This document shows, piece after piece, positions 20,901 to 32,900 of a stretch of 64,000 bases of DNA. The DNA lies in assembly GCF_014898055.3 (NCBI RefSeq), contig NW_023601433.1, positions 86,685,106-86,749,105 of the forward strand, read 5' to 3'. A program made the position numbers and the translations under genes. Numbering within the stretch: position 1 is the first letter of the stretch; each line of letters opens with the position of its first letter. The notes below the pieces were generated by a model, which made no database searches, was not told the DNA's origin, and saw only the letters and a list, made by a program, of their open reading frames with translations. The DNA is from Talpa occidentalis (Eukaryota > Chordata > Mammalia > Eulipotyphla > Talpidae).

Positions 20901-23900
20901 CCTTCTATGTACACGCACACGCCCTGTGTGCGCTGCACTCACACCCACAAATGTATGTAACCCCATGAACACACACATGTGAGTATATGTGTATAGATTT
21001 GTTTCACCAGTGAGATATCCTCTGCCCGTCTGCAAAATGTGTTTCCACCGAGCATGTCTTAGAGGGTTTTGTTACATCAGTGCAAGCAGGTCCACTTCCT
21101 GTTCGCAGTCGCTGTCTGCCCGCGGATGGCCCTTACGTCCCTTCTCAATTCCTCCTCTCGCTGATGGGGCTGCACTGGCCGTGCTCCCCTCGCTCTCTGG
21201 GGGTCCACGGGCATCGTCCTTTTCCTTGGGGGCCCCGCCTTTTCCCAAAGGGCTGTCACGGCTCCCGTAGTAAATAGGCACCACCGGGGCCCCACCTCCA
21301 GCCAAGAAGCAAGGTTGCTGGTTACGCAGGAGAAGGAAGCTGATGAGAGACACTGGAGACGGTGGAGCGGGGCTTTGACAGTAAAGCTTCTTCTCCACAT
21401 CCCCAGGTTTTAGGAAACAAGTCGATATTAGGGGGTCCGCTCCACGGTCGTCAGCCTGAATGCAGACGCTGGTGCAAAAGGCGGTGATGGGCGCCCCTGG
21501 GTCTCCGTCCCTGTGGGTGCTGCTTGAGGAGGGAGACCAGGAGCCGGGGGGACGCCAGCCCAGGTGGGCCTTGGGGAACTGCCCCCTGCAGTCAGGAGTC
21601 CACTGAGGAGACCTGGCTCTTTATAACTAATTTGTTAAATGGCAAAAGCAGTTTCCAGGATGAATGTATGCCTCTCGAGGGTGAGCAAGCTTCTAAGAGA
21701 AAAAATCTCACGTGGAAAAACTGACTTTAAAGACCCAGCCAAGTATGAAATCGTTCCGTTCCTAGAAGTTGCAGCTTGAGACAATTATGCTTTTGAAATT
21801 CTACCCCTCACACCCACACCGTGAGGGCCTGCACATAAATATAAATTACAGGGCAGGAGCAGGCGGAAAGAGGAGAGCACGGGGAATGGAGAAGGTACGA
21901 GGGAAATCTGCCGCGTGGCCCGCTCGGTCTGTCTGGGGAGAAATACACGGCCGAGCCACTTCACCTCAGACGTGTTGTTCAAGGAGAAGAAAGGAGTCTC
22001 AGCAGCTGTTGTTTCTATACACCCACACCATTCACCGTCATCAGTAACTAACCCCTTCGCCGTCGCTTTAGACACCCTACACTCTCGGCTGATCAGTCGT
22101 GAGACAGAGCGGGGAGCAGAACAGGCGGAGCCACTGAAATCCACTGCTGAGGAGAGCAGCGGGGAGACAGGAGAGGTCTGCCGTGCCCTGTGGGTCAGCT
22201 CCCTGGCCGGGGATTGAACTCGCTGCAGCGGTGACAGTGCTGAGACTTAACCCCTACGCCACCAGGGAGCCCCCTGATACATTCTTATTAGCTGGAGTCT
22301 CAAGTCTACTTCAGAGCTTAGAGCTGGTCCCTTCTACGTGCCTAAACGCAACTGGATTGCACAATGTGAAGCGCCCATACGTCTCCAGGGCTGAGCGAGG
22401 CCCAGGTTCTGGGGAGTGGAAAAAGAGGACTTTATTTCCATTGACTCTTGAAGGTTTTCCTTTTGAATGGAGCTATGGTTCACCATAAGTCACCCTCTAT
22501 TAAAAATTCCTGGTAAAAAATACACATGACAGAATTTTCCACGATACCATGTTTAGTCACTGTTCAGTGCATGCGCCTTACTGCGTCACCAGCCCCCTGA
22601 GCTCATCCTCTCCCTGAACTGAACTGCCCCCCAGCCCCTGCACCCCACCACCTGCGCTCTGTCTTTATGACTGTCTCTACTTTGGGGGCCTCATGTAAGT
22701 GGGGTCACCGATGTCTGTCCTTGTCCTTGGATTCTTTCATTTAACATAATGTCCTCAAGGCTCATCCAGGTTGCTTCAGGATTCCCTTCCCTTTAGAGGC
22801 AGATTATACTCCTGTGCCCATGAAGTGGTCACTCTCCATTCTGCCTCCCTCCAGTCCGGCCCCCCCTCACTTGCTTTTGTTGCTCTGGAGCTGCCTGTTC
22901 TGGGTCTGCCTGTCCTGGGTCTGCCTGTGATGCACAGGTCATGAAGACGGGCCCAAACTCCGGCCTCTGCCTCTGAGCGGACGCTTTCGGGGTCATCCGT
23001 GATCTGTCCGCAGGCTCCCAGGACTTTCCCGATGTGCTTTCTCCCTTGGGTCGGCGCGTGTGAAGCCCTCCTCCGGGCCCTGGCGTTCCAGCCCTGAACT
23101 CTGGCACCGCGGGGTCATCCGGCCCCCCTCTGCCTTCCAGACCATGACCTGGTGCTACGGCTGGAACAGCTCCCTGCCTGTTTACTACATTCGGAACCAA
23201 ACCGAGAGGGTGATTCTGTACGCCTGCGGCCACACCGCCGTCATCTACAACGCCCTCAGGAACAGCCAGCACCACCTGCAGGTACTGGGGTCCCCTCCCG
23301 CCAGCGAGAGGCATCTTTGACTTGAAGGTGGGGCTCTGTTTGGATGCCAAAGGCTGCACCCCGCCCCTGCCGGCTTTCCCCCCTCTCCTTGAGGCGGGCA
23401 GATCCTGTCTTCAGAAACACAACCGGCTGCCCCTGGTCTCTCTGCTACTCAGAATCGGCTTCCCAATGACAGTGGATATTAATTTAATAGCAACAGGAAG
23501 TGAACGCAGCTGTTTGGTTTTCTTTATTTTCTGTAAAAATGTACCCCGTCTAGACAGCGTTGTCTCCACCGAACGCTGGTCAAGCCCCGGGGTGGCTGTT
23601 CAGCGGAGATGCTGACTGAATCGACGTTTAGGCCCCTTTCCAGCTGGCAGAGGGCGCGGCCCTCCTGACTGCGCTGCGCCGCGGGTGTTGATCACCCCGT
23701 TACACAGAAGGAAGTGAGGCTCAGCGTAGTTTTGTTGACCTGCCCCAGCCTGCCTCAGAAAATGGGGAGCCCGGGCTTTAGACCCAGGTGTCCTGCCTTG
23801 GAAGTTGCCCCGGACCTCCTCCCCCCAGCGCCGTTCCCAACTTCCACCCCCCCCCCCCCCCCCCCCCCCCGTCACCTCCTCCAAGACCTACTCGCCTGCC

Positions 23901-26900
23901 CCCACCACTGGCTCCCCGCGATCCTGTCGCCCCAGCCTCTCACCTCCTTCCTGTAACTTATCCAAGTCATACTTTCCTGGCGTCCCACTTTCCATTAGCC
24001 TGGTCAGCGGCTCCTTGCTACCCCTGCGTACTCCAGTACGTCCCCCTAGTCGATGGCTCGCCGGAAAACACCGCAAAGTACCCCCAAGAGCTCAGTCAGC
24101 GCTCAGCACTGTGCCAGGGACCCAAGATCGGTGCAACTGAAGGAGTTTGCTTTCTAGAAGTCCAGAAAGGCCCCTCCTATCCCTTCCCAGCCAGCAGTGC
24201 CTCTGGGTGCTTAGCCACACCGCCCAGGGGAAGAGCTTTCCTGAGCAGGCGTGGGGCAGGAGTGTCGGGCCGCCCCATGGGAGCAGGCGGGCCGGCTGGG
24301 AAGGCCTCCACTGCTCGCTCCTTCCCTCCTGCCGCGAATATTTATCCTAACACTGCGTTTCAGATCTGTGGTCCCGAACACACAGATCTAGTCCCCCTCG
24401 TGGACTTTATAGTCTGGTCTTTGAGACACCGGCCGAAGTGAGGGGAGACTTGCTCTAGACGGGGTGGCCTGAAGGGCGAAGGTGAGGCACCGTCTGGGGG
24501 AGCGCGTTCGACAGTGGGAGCCTGAGTGCAGGCCTCGTGCCAGGCCCAAAAGGAGGGTGTGTCCGAGCAGAGTGAGCCAGGGGCAAGCTAGGAGGGAGCC
24601 GGGACTAGCCCACTGTCCTGGCAGGGGTCCTACCCCGTCTCACTCGTGTTTCCAGAAGATTCCGCTCTCTTGTGAGGAAAAGTTTGTGGGAGGTTAGGAG
24701 TGAAAGCAGAGACCTGTGTGGAGACCTTTATGTCAGAGCCTTGCTTGATGCGGACACTTTCAGGGAGGTGAGGCTGGGGGTGGGGAGGCCCTGGACATTT
24801 GTTGTCCACCCGGGTCAGGGGTCGCGCACGTGCCTAGACCCCCGGAAAGTACTTTTCCTGTGGGGAAAGCGGCTTGGCCCTCAGGGGGAGAAAGCTGGAA
24901 ACCGCTGGCCTAGAGCAACAACGGGCAAGGCTGGGGGGCAGGGGAGGGAATTTCCCGTTCAGCGGAGCCTTGAAAGGGAGCTGCGTCCTCTGGGGTGTGG
25001 GGGCTGCTGTTCCTGCCGGTGCTAGGCCGGCTCCCCCCTAGATGTTTCAGAGCACCTTTGCCCCGTTTCTGCAGGGCCACCCCAACGTGATCTCCTGCCT
25101 GTGCATCAGTGAAGACCGGCGGTGGATAGCCACGGCGGACAAGGGGCCTGGATGCCTGGTCATCGTGTGGGACTCCTACACCGGGTAGGCCCCGCCGTCT
25201 CCCAACTCCCTCCTCCCGGCTCATGAGTGGCCGCCTGCCAGCAGAAGGTGCAGCCTGCAGGCCTGGGGAGGCTGGAGCCAGAGAAGTGTGCAGGGGGAGG
25301 GGCCAGGCTGCCAGGGAGGTTGTCCTGTCGCCTCAGGGCCCGATGGGGTGACATCACCTTGTGGATTTTCCACTTACTATTCTTGGCTCTTTGAACCAGA
25401 AGCTTGGTTGGTCAGCGTGCCAGAGTGGATGGGGCTGAGGAAGGCCAACTCATGCGCTCGCAGATGCTCAAAGGATAAGCCAAAGGCCAAATCCGGTGCT
25501 GTCAGGAGACGAGTCGCTCTCACAGAGAGAGGCTTTCCCGTCTCTGGCCAGGCCGCCTCTTTCTAGGCCGACTGATGGGCACCCCCACGTGTCCCTCCTG
25601 CCCCCCACTCTCCAGGCCTGTTTCAGGCCACCCATGCTCCCCCTTCTGCTGCTGGTTTCCCCGCGGTGGCTGAGGACAGGACACTTTCCAAAGCTGTTGT
25701 TTCTCCACAGCCACCCCCTTCCTCCAAGCCCTCCCCTCTGCTCAGAGCCCAACACAACCTCTTTTAATAAAATTATTAATAGATTTTTATTTTTAAGAAC
25801 GGTTTTAGGTTTATAAAAAAAAAAAATAATAAGAAATAAGAACAAAACAAGACCGTGGAGCTGGCCCAGAGGGTTCCCACATTCCCGCCTGTTTCCCTGT
25901 TATTTCCAGCTGGCCCTGGGGCGGTCCTTCGCTGCGCTGGTGAGCCGGCACATGAGCCAAGACCACGGTTCCTTCACGTTCCCATCGTTTTTCCATGTAA
26001 AATTTAGATGCTGTTTCCCTACGAGCTCCTCTGGGCTGCAGCTGATTTTCAGTTTCTTGTTTTTGATGCCCTTGACAGATCTGAGGGTGGCTGCCCAGGC
26101 ATTTTGCAGGGTGCCCTGCCCCAGGATGTTTTTCTTGTGGAAAGGCCATCGTAAGCCTCGGCTCTCACTGTCCTGGGCACCTTCCTGGCAGGCGGTTCTA
26201 GCCACACACCCCGAGCCCAGCGCAGGGCAGCTGGGAGCCTGGGGGCTCCCCCGTGCCTGCTGACTGACTCCACCCACCGCCCTCCTCTACAGTCAGGCTG
26301 GGCAGGGAGTCCCCGGACAGAAGGGGCCTCACTCCTCATTGCCTCTCTTATCCTCAAGTCCGGCTCTGCCGGCCTCTTCTGACAGCACATCAGGCAAGGA
26401 GCTCAGGGCCTCTGTGGGCCAGAGAAGTGCTAATTCAGGGGGCGCCCCCAGCCCACGCTGACTGCCGGGCCCCCAACATAGGTGACACAGGAAGTGAGAG
26501 GCAGTGACTGGGTGGGGGTGGGGGCCTGTGCAGCCGGTTCACTTTGCTGTGAGATTTTTATTTTAGAAACATATTGGCCTATAGTGGATCAAATCGAACT
26601 GCCAAGTCCTTGACCAAGTATTGTTTAACAAGGGCCGGGCTGGCAGGTCCACAGGTGCGCGTCCTCGTCAGTCTGGCTGCCGTAACAAAGTGCCAGACAC
26701 TCGGTGGCTCAGAAACAACGGAAACTTATTTCTCACTTTCTGTGGTTGGAAGTCAGAGGCCACACCCTCAAAGGGTGAAGAGCAGAGGAAGCCAGCTTGC
26801 TCCGACTCCCAGGGCACCAGTCCCTCCGTGGGGCCTCCACCCTCACCACCTCCTCTCATCCTCTCACCTCACAGGGGTCCCACTTCTAATACCCTCATCC

Positions 26901-29900
26901 TGGGGAGGGGGAGGGGGTCAACATGGCAATGGGGAAGGGGCACAGAGCTGCTTCACAATTCGCTTTTTTTTAAAAAAAGATTTATTTATTTATTTATACA
27001 AGCACTGGGTACAGTCAGAAGCGCAGGAGGGTGAGAGGATTCACCAGAGCCAGAGCAGGGAACAGAACAGGCAGACTGACGAAATACACTGCTGAGGGGA
27101 GCAGCGGGCGCGGCAGGAGAGGTCTGCACGCCATGTGGGACCCTCGCCGGTGGCCGGGGATCAAACTGGCGTTGCAGAGACTGCGGGTAGCTTCGCAGCC
27201 CAGCGCTCAACTGCTGCGCCACCAGGGGAGGCCCACAATTCGCTTTTTTCCCACAAAAATTTGGGTGATTTTCCCAGACCTGCCGTATCCTTTCTGGAGG
27301 TATGTTTCATGAGGCGGTGATGTCATCCTGTTCTTTTTAGCAAGTCCCATGTTAATATTTGTGTCGTTTCCAGGTTTTATGTGGTGAAAGCTGAGCCACA
27401 ATGAGTGCAGGAGCATTTTATCTGTTTCCTCATTAGGTTATTCTTTGTCTAGGAAAAAGTGGTCAGCATGGATTGTTGGGCCAGAGTGCATTTCAAATGT
27501 TAACTGATGCGCCTGAGTAGCTGGCTGAGGTGGCCCATGACCAGGGTCCTGTCCTGCTGTCGTCTCCCTATTTCCATCCTTCACACCCGGCCCAGGCCTG
27601 GCCCAGAGTCCACACTGAATAGTGGACGAGAGCTCAGGGCCTGGAGGACAACAAACAGCAGTGTGCTTGAGCTAGGTCGTTTTTATCGAGGCAAAATTCA
27701 CACAGTGCAAAATCAGCCATTTTAAAGGGTACGACTCAGCGGCAGCTAGCACACTCACGATGCTGTGTGACCACCACTTCCATCTAGTTCTAGAATATTA
27801 TTATCACCCCGAGTGGAAACCCTGTCCCCTCTGGCAGTCACTCCCCAGCCCTTTTGCTGGCCCAGAAAACACCAATCTGCCTTCTGAATGGCTGGATTTA
27901 CCTGCTCTGGATGTTTCCTGGAAATGGAACCCATGGCTATGGGGACTTTCCTGTCCTGCTTCTGCCCTCGCAGAACAGGTTTCAGCCCTTCATCGCTTTT
28001 TTTTGTTTTTTTTAAGATTTATTTATTTATTTATACAAGCACTGGGTACAGTCAGAAGCATGGGAGGGTGAGAGAATTCACCAGAACCAGAGCGGGGAGC
28101 AGAACAGGCAGAAAGAGCAAAGTACGTTGCTGAGGGGAGCAGCAGGCGTGGCAGGAGAGGTCTGCGTGCCATGTGGGACCCTCGCCGGTGGCCGGGGATC
28201 GAACTGGCGCTGCAGAGGCTACGGGCAGCTTCGCAACCCAGCGCTCAATCGCTGTGCCACTGGGGAGGCCCACCCTTCATCGCTTTTTGTGGCTGACGAA
28301 CACTCCATCGTATGAAGGGGCCACGTTTTGTTACCCATGGTTGCTGGGTGTTTGAGGTGGGGCCAGGAAGTCGGCAGCCCGGCAAACGCACGCCCATCGT
28401 GTCCACAGCATCCCAGTGCATACGATATTCGACAGCTGCCCCGATGGTAATGGCATCAGGGCGATCGCCATCACGTACGACGCCAAGTACCTGGCAACCA
28501 TCTCGGACGCTACGATCCAGGTGCGAGTCCTGGGGTGGCCCGGGCGGGTTGGCCATCCGTCCGTCCCCATGAGCGGCTCCGCTCAGGCCGCAGTGCCCAC
28601 GATGGGCCCAGGGTGCCAGCCGTGGCGCAGCTCACGGGGCTTTGCTGGGCCTCCAGGTGACAGCGTGGCCACGGCACGCAGGCTCCTGCGCAGCCTCACC
28701 TTCTGGCTCTGTCCCTCACAGAAACTGTGCATCTGGAAGTGGACTTTAGCTGTGGACACGCCGTCATGCACCCTGGAGCTTCCAGAAGAGTATGGTCTCC
28801 AGGTGAGTTCAGTTTCAGCCTGAATGGTCGGCCGGAGAAGCCGGGCCAACAGGCCTGCGTGACCCAGTGAGGGTTTTGTGTGGAGCAATAGAACGGTTTG
28901 AAAACACTTCCATTTACACGGTCTCCTGTTCCTTTGGATGATAACAGCTCGTTCCGCACCCCCCACCACCTATTACGTGCCAGATTCTGCTGCGTTTCTC
29001 ACAGTCTCTCACATAATCTCTGCCAACCCACTGGGAAAGGGATGCGATTAAATTGTCATCGCCGAGGAATACTCTGCGGCTCTCATTCGTCCTCGCACCT
29101 TCATCTGTCACACATTGATCGAGTCCCTACTATGTGCCAGGCACGGTGGAAAGCACACACCTGGACAGGGGCCAGCGCCCCAGCACAGGGCCGCATCAGA
29201 ACACACCCTCTCTCTTCTCCCCCCAACACGCCTCCTGTTCCCCAAGAACAGCTCCGTACAGCAGCTCTCAGAGCTGCGTCAACACAGTAGCCTCCAGCCG
29301 TGGGGGGGTGTGGGGCGCCTTCAATTGTGGCCAAAAAGCCCCTCTGGGATGCTGGTGGCGGGTGACTGGAGAGAGTGCCCGTGTGGCGCCGTCCCCCTCA
29401 CAGTGTTCATGTAAGTTTGTCTTTGTTCATTTCTCTGAGCAGAGCTTCCTATTTTCTCCGTGTACAGGTCTCTTCGCCCTGGGGGTAAATTAATTCTGCA
29501 GTGTATTCTGGAGGCTGCTCTCGGAAGTGGAATTTCTCCCCTAGCTTCCTTTCTAGATTTTTCATGGCCAGTGTAGAGAACAGGAGCTGATTTTTGTGTG
29601 CTGGTTTCGTATCCTGCAACACTGCAGGAAACAGCGGCTGCTTACATTTAAAGTGATTAAAATTAACTTACAAATTTAGGATCTTCGTTTCATCAGCCAC
29701 AGAGCATGTCTTAGGATGTCACGTGGCCCTGCAACCTTTTTCCACAGCTTGGGCCCTAGGGCATTCTTTCCATCCTCACAGAAACGGGGCCGTTGGTTGG
29801 CGCTCAGGAGCACCCCCACTCCGATGACCTCCGCCCCCTGCCCCCCTGCCCGAGCAGGGGACATGCAGGGAGAACCACCGCTGAACTGACTCATTTCACT

Positions 29901-32900
29901 TGGAATCCAGTCGGAGGCTTCCAGAGAGCACCGGCTCTGCTCTCCCCGGCTGTCTGCTTCATTTCTGGAGAGGATGGTTTCTCACTTTCTCCTCACACCT
30001 CCCACGGCCCTTCCTCCGGCTCTCTGCCGATGACCTCTCTCGGGTTTCATTGAGAGAAGGAAGCCGTCCTGCCACACTCCAGGCCCACAGCCGGCTTTTG
30101 GCTGCACCACCTCCGCTCAGCACCGGGAGGCCCGGGCAGAGGCCCAGCCTCCCCTCCCCGCCGCGCGCGGCTGCCCGCCCTCCAGCAGTCGCTGCTCCCG
30201 CGGCGGCCACGGGCCCCAGGGCCTTCAGCAATCTCTGACCCCGCGACTCCCTCGCCCTGGCTGTCTGCCGCCCTTCGCGGGGACTTCTGCAGGAGCCAGC
30301 CATGCCTGCCTCCCTGCCTCATGTCTCGCTGGCTTTTTATTTTTTTTTTGGAAGAGATAGTTGATCTGTTTATATTTTTATTGTTAAATAAGGCAGCCAG
30401 GCAGAAAGTACATTTTAAAGAAGGGAACAGAGTCGCCTGTGGACTTACTGCGGGGTCGGGAAACAGGACGTCATCTGCGCCCCAGCAGCCCCCCTCGCCG
30501 TCCTGCCCCAGCCCCAGCCCCTCCCTTGCTGCCTAGAGTTAGCTGCTGCCCCCAATTTCGTGCCATGCACCCCTCGCTTTTCTTTCTGTCTCCTCTGGAG
30601 ACACACATCTCCCTCCACACTGTCTCCCTTCGTTTTCTTCGTTTTTCTTGGTTCGGCCTGTCTGGAAGCGGCTGGTCGCCTCGCTTGAGCGCCACTGGTG
30701 GCGGGTCTCGAGCTGGAATTCGCTCCTGGACTCTGCCCCACGTGGCTTTGCCTTGTTTGGACTCAGCTTGAGGCTGAGGCCCTGTCATCCGCCCTGGGCT
30801 GGCGCCCCCCCCCCCTCCTCAGGCTCCTGGCGCTTCTTCCTCCTCCTCAGGCTCTTGGGGGTAGCTCCCACTGCCCATGGCGTGAGGGGGAGACGCTACC
30901 CCTCCTGCTGCAGGCCGCGTCTCCCCCGGACGCCCCGACGTTCGTTGTCATCGCTTCGTCTCTGCACTTCACTTGCTCTCATTTCTCTCCTGTCCACAGG
31001 GCTGATTTTTTGGGACGGGAACTGGGCGCTCCGGCCGCTCACCTTGGCGGGGAGCACAGGCTCTTCCAGGCTCTGGCTCCTGCCAGGCTGTCCCCGGCCC
31101 TGTCAGATTTAGAGCAGCGCACACAGCGGCCTTTGTTGAAAAGGACAAAGAAGAGGTTATGGGGGACTGCTGGGCTCCTCGCGCTTGCTCCAGTTTCGCA
31201 GACGAGGAGTTATAATCGATGAGACTGGGAGGGGAATGCTGCGAGTAATTTCAGCACTCAGGGTTTCAGCTCCGTTCCTATTGTTTGGCAAATGCCATGT
31301 CTTTGTTATTTTATATTCCCACTCAGATATTTTTATCAGTTAAAAATATTATTCAGCCAGAGAGAAGCAGTAAATTTATCACAATACTTTCCATACTTTA
31401 TATTGCAGAACTATCTCACTTTTAATCCAGCAAATAACAAAGAATTGGTGAGCAATAGTAAAACACAGGCGATATATTACATGTGGGTAAGTAGAACTAT
31501 TTGTTTGTTTTATTTTATTTTTTTAAAAGATTTAATTTATGCATACAAGAGCTGGGGTACAGGCCAGGGGTGCAGGGTGGGAGAGGATCCACCAGAGACA
31601 GAGTGGGGAGCAGAACAGGCAGACTGACTGAAATCCACTGCTGAGGGGAGCAGCGGGAGAGACAGGAGAGGTCTGCTGCCCTATGTGGGTAGCTCCCTGT
31701 CTGGCTGGGAATCAAACTCGTGCTGCAGAGGCCACGGACAGCTTTATAAGTTGCGTCTTAACCCTTGTGCCACCCGGGAGGTCCTATTTTGTTTCTTTTT
31801 AACGTGGGTTCAAGTGCGCGTTGTTTCTCTGAGCACAGATGTTTTAGTCATATAACAATGAAAGTACCCGCTAGGAAGCAATAACAACATATTGAAATAT
31901 TTTTATTTAAGTGTCCTGTTTATTTAGTCCCACTGAAAATTAGCCTATTAAATCAGAGGCAGATATTTTAAGTTTCATTCATTTTTAATTTTTTATTTTT
32001 TTAAAGATTTATTTGTATTTATTTATGCATACAAGAACTGGGGTGTAGGCATGAGATGCGGGGAGGGGTGGTGAGAGGATACACCAGAGTCAGAGTGGGG
32101 AACAGAACAGGCAGAATGAATGAAATACACTGCTGAGGGAGCAGCGGGGAGACAGGAGAGGTCTGCCTTGCCATGTGGGTAGCTCCCTGGCTGAAGATCG
32201 AACTCATGCTGCAGTGGCTGGCGATAGCCTGATAGTGCTGAAACTTAATCCCTTGTGCCACCAGGGAGGCCCCCAGGGGTTGCTTTTCTTTCCAAATGTT
32301 CTAGACACTCCTGGAGCAGTAGGTTCTCTTACCAGTGGGGGTGGCAAAGCCCTCGCCCTCATGTGCATTTGTTTTTATTTTGTTGTTATGTAGCTTTTTG
32401 GCAAACCAGGTCTTTTCTTTAACTGTGATTATGTTTTCCTGTACTTACCAGAACGAAAAGAAAGGCATACTTTTCCACAGCGCCCCAGTTTTAACAGAAA
32501 AAGTGAGTATGGCCGGTGTGAGGTTACATGTCAGCTTCATGGGGAAGAGCTGTGTGCGTGCGGCCTGGGGGCCTGGAGTCGCTGTACAGGTCAAGATGCT
32601 CAGCTCTTGGGAAATAATTAGAAATTTGACTTAGGTCCTTTGCCCCATTGAACTGTCAGTTGAAAATAACGGACGTGCTGTTAAAAATCAAATCATGGAA
32701 AAGAAAGTTGACCACCAGGAGAAAAACAGGCAAGAAGGTGACTGTTGGAACGTATGAGTGCCAATGACAGCGTGAACGTGACTCTGGAGTGGCGTGAGGG
32801 AGTGTTTGAACACGAGGGGGTCCCTTTTAAGCTGCTTGGTTTTCAGGGTCACAACAAGCGATATTGGGGATTTTGATGGTAAGGAGCCAGGAGAAAAGTG

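Larger units (their letters stand above)
19068..23140. other. CFAP251: CFAP251 intron 2
   Basis: Contains three antisense SINEs, a GATGGT-type microsatellite (20430-20496), and an L1-like 3' fragment (about 22500-22830). Between them is single-copy-looking DNA with no exon. Confidence 0.5.
25185..28408. other. CFAP251: CFAP251 intron 4
   Basis: Holds an L1-like piece near 25770-25900, an old dispersed repeat (26665-26910), two type B SINEs and an L1-like fragment (27670-28000) into which the second SINE inserted. Confidence 0.5.
31487..32451. other. CFAP251: CFAP251 intron 7
   Basis: Largely made of two antisense type A SINEs separated by about 200 bases of AT-rich DNA. Confidence 0.7.

Noticed and set aside
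23788..24441. 217-codon frame with a proline run
   Set aside because: Runs through the poly-C tract in CFAP251 intron 3; the proline run is the homopolymer and no domain is seen.
30648..31222. Overlapping 150-170 codon frames in intron 6
   Set aside because: They occupy two frames of the same GC-rich stretch, have no recognisable domain or splice context, and look like composition effects.
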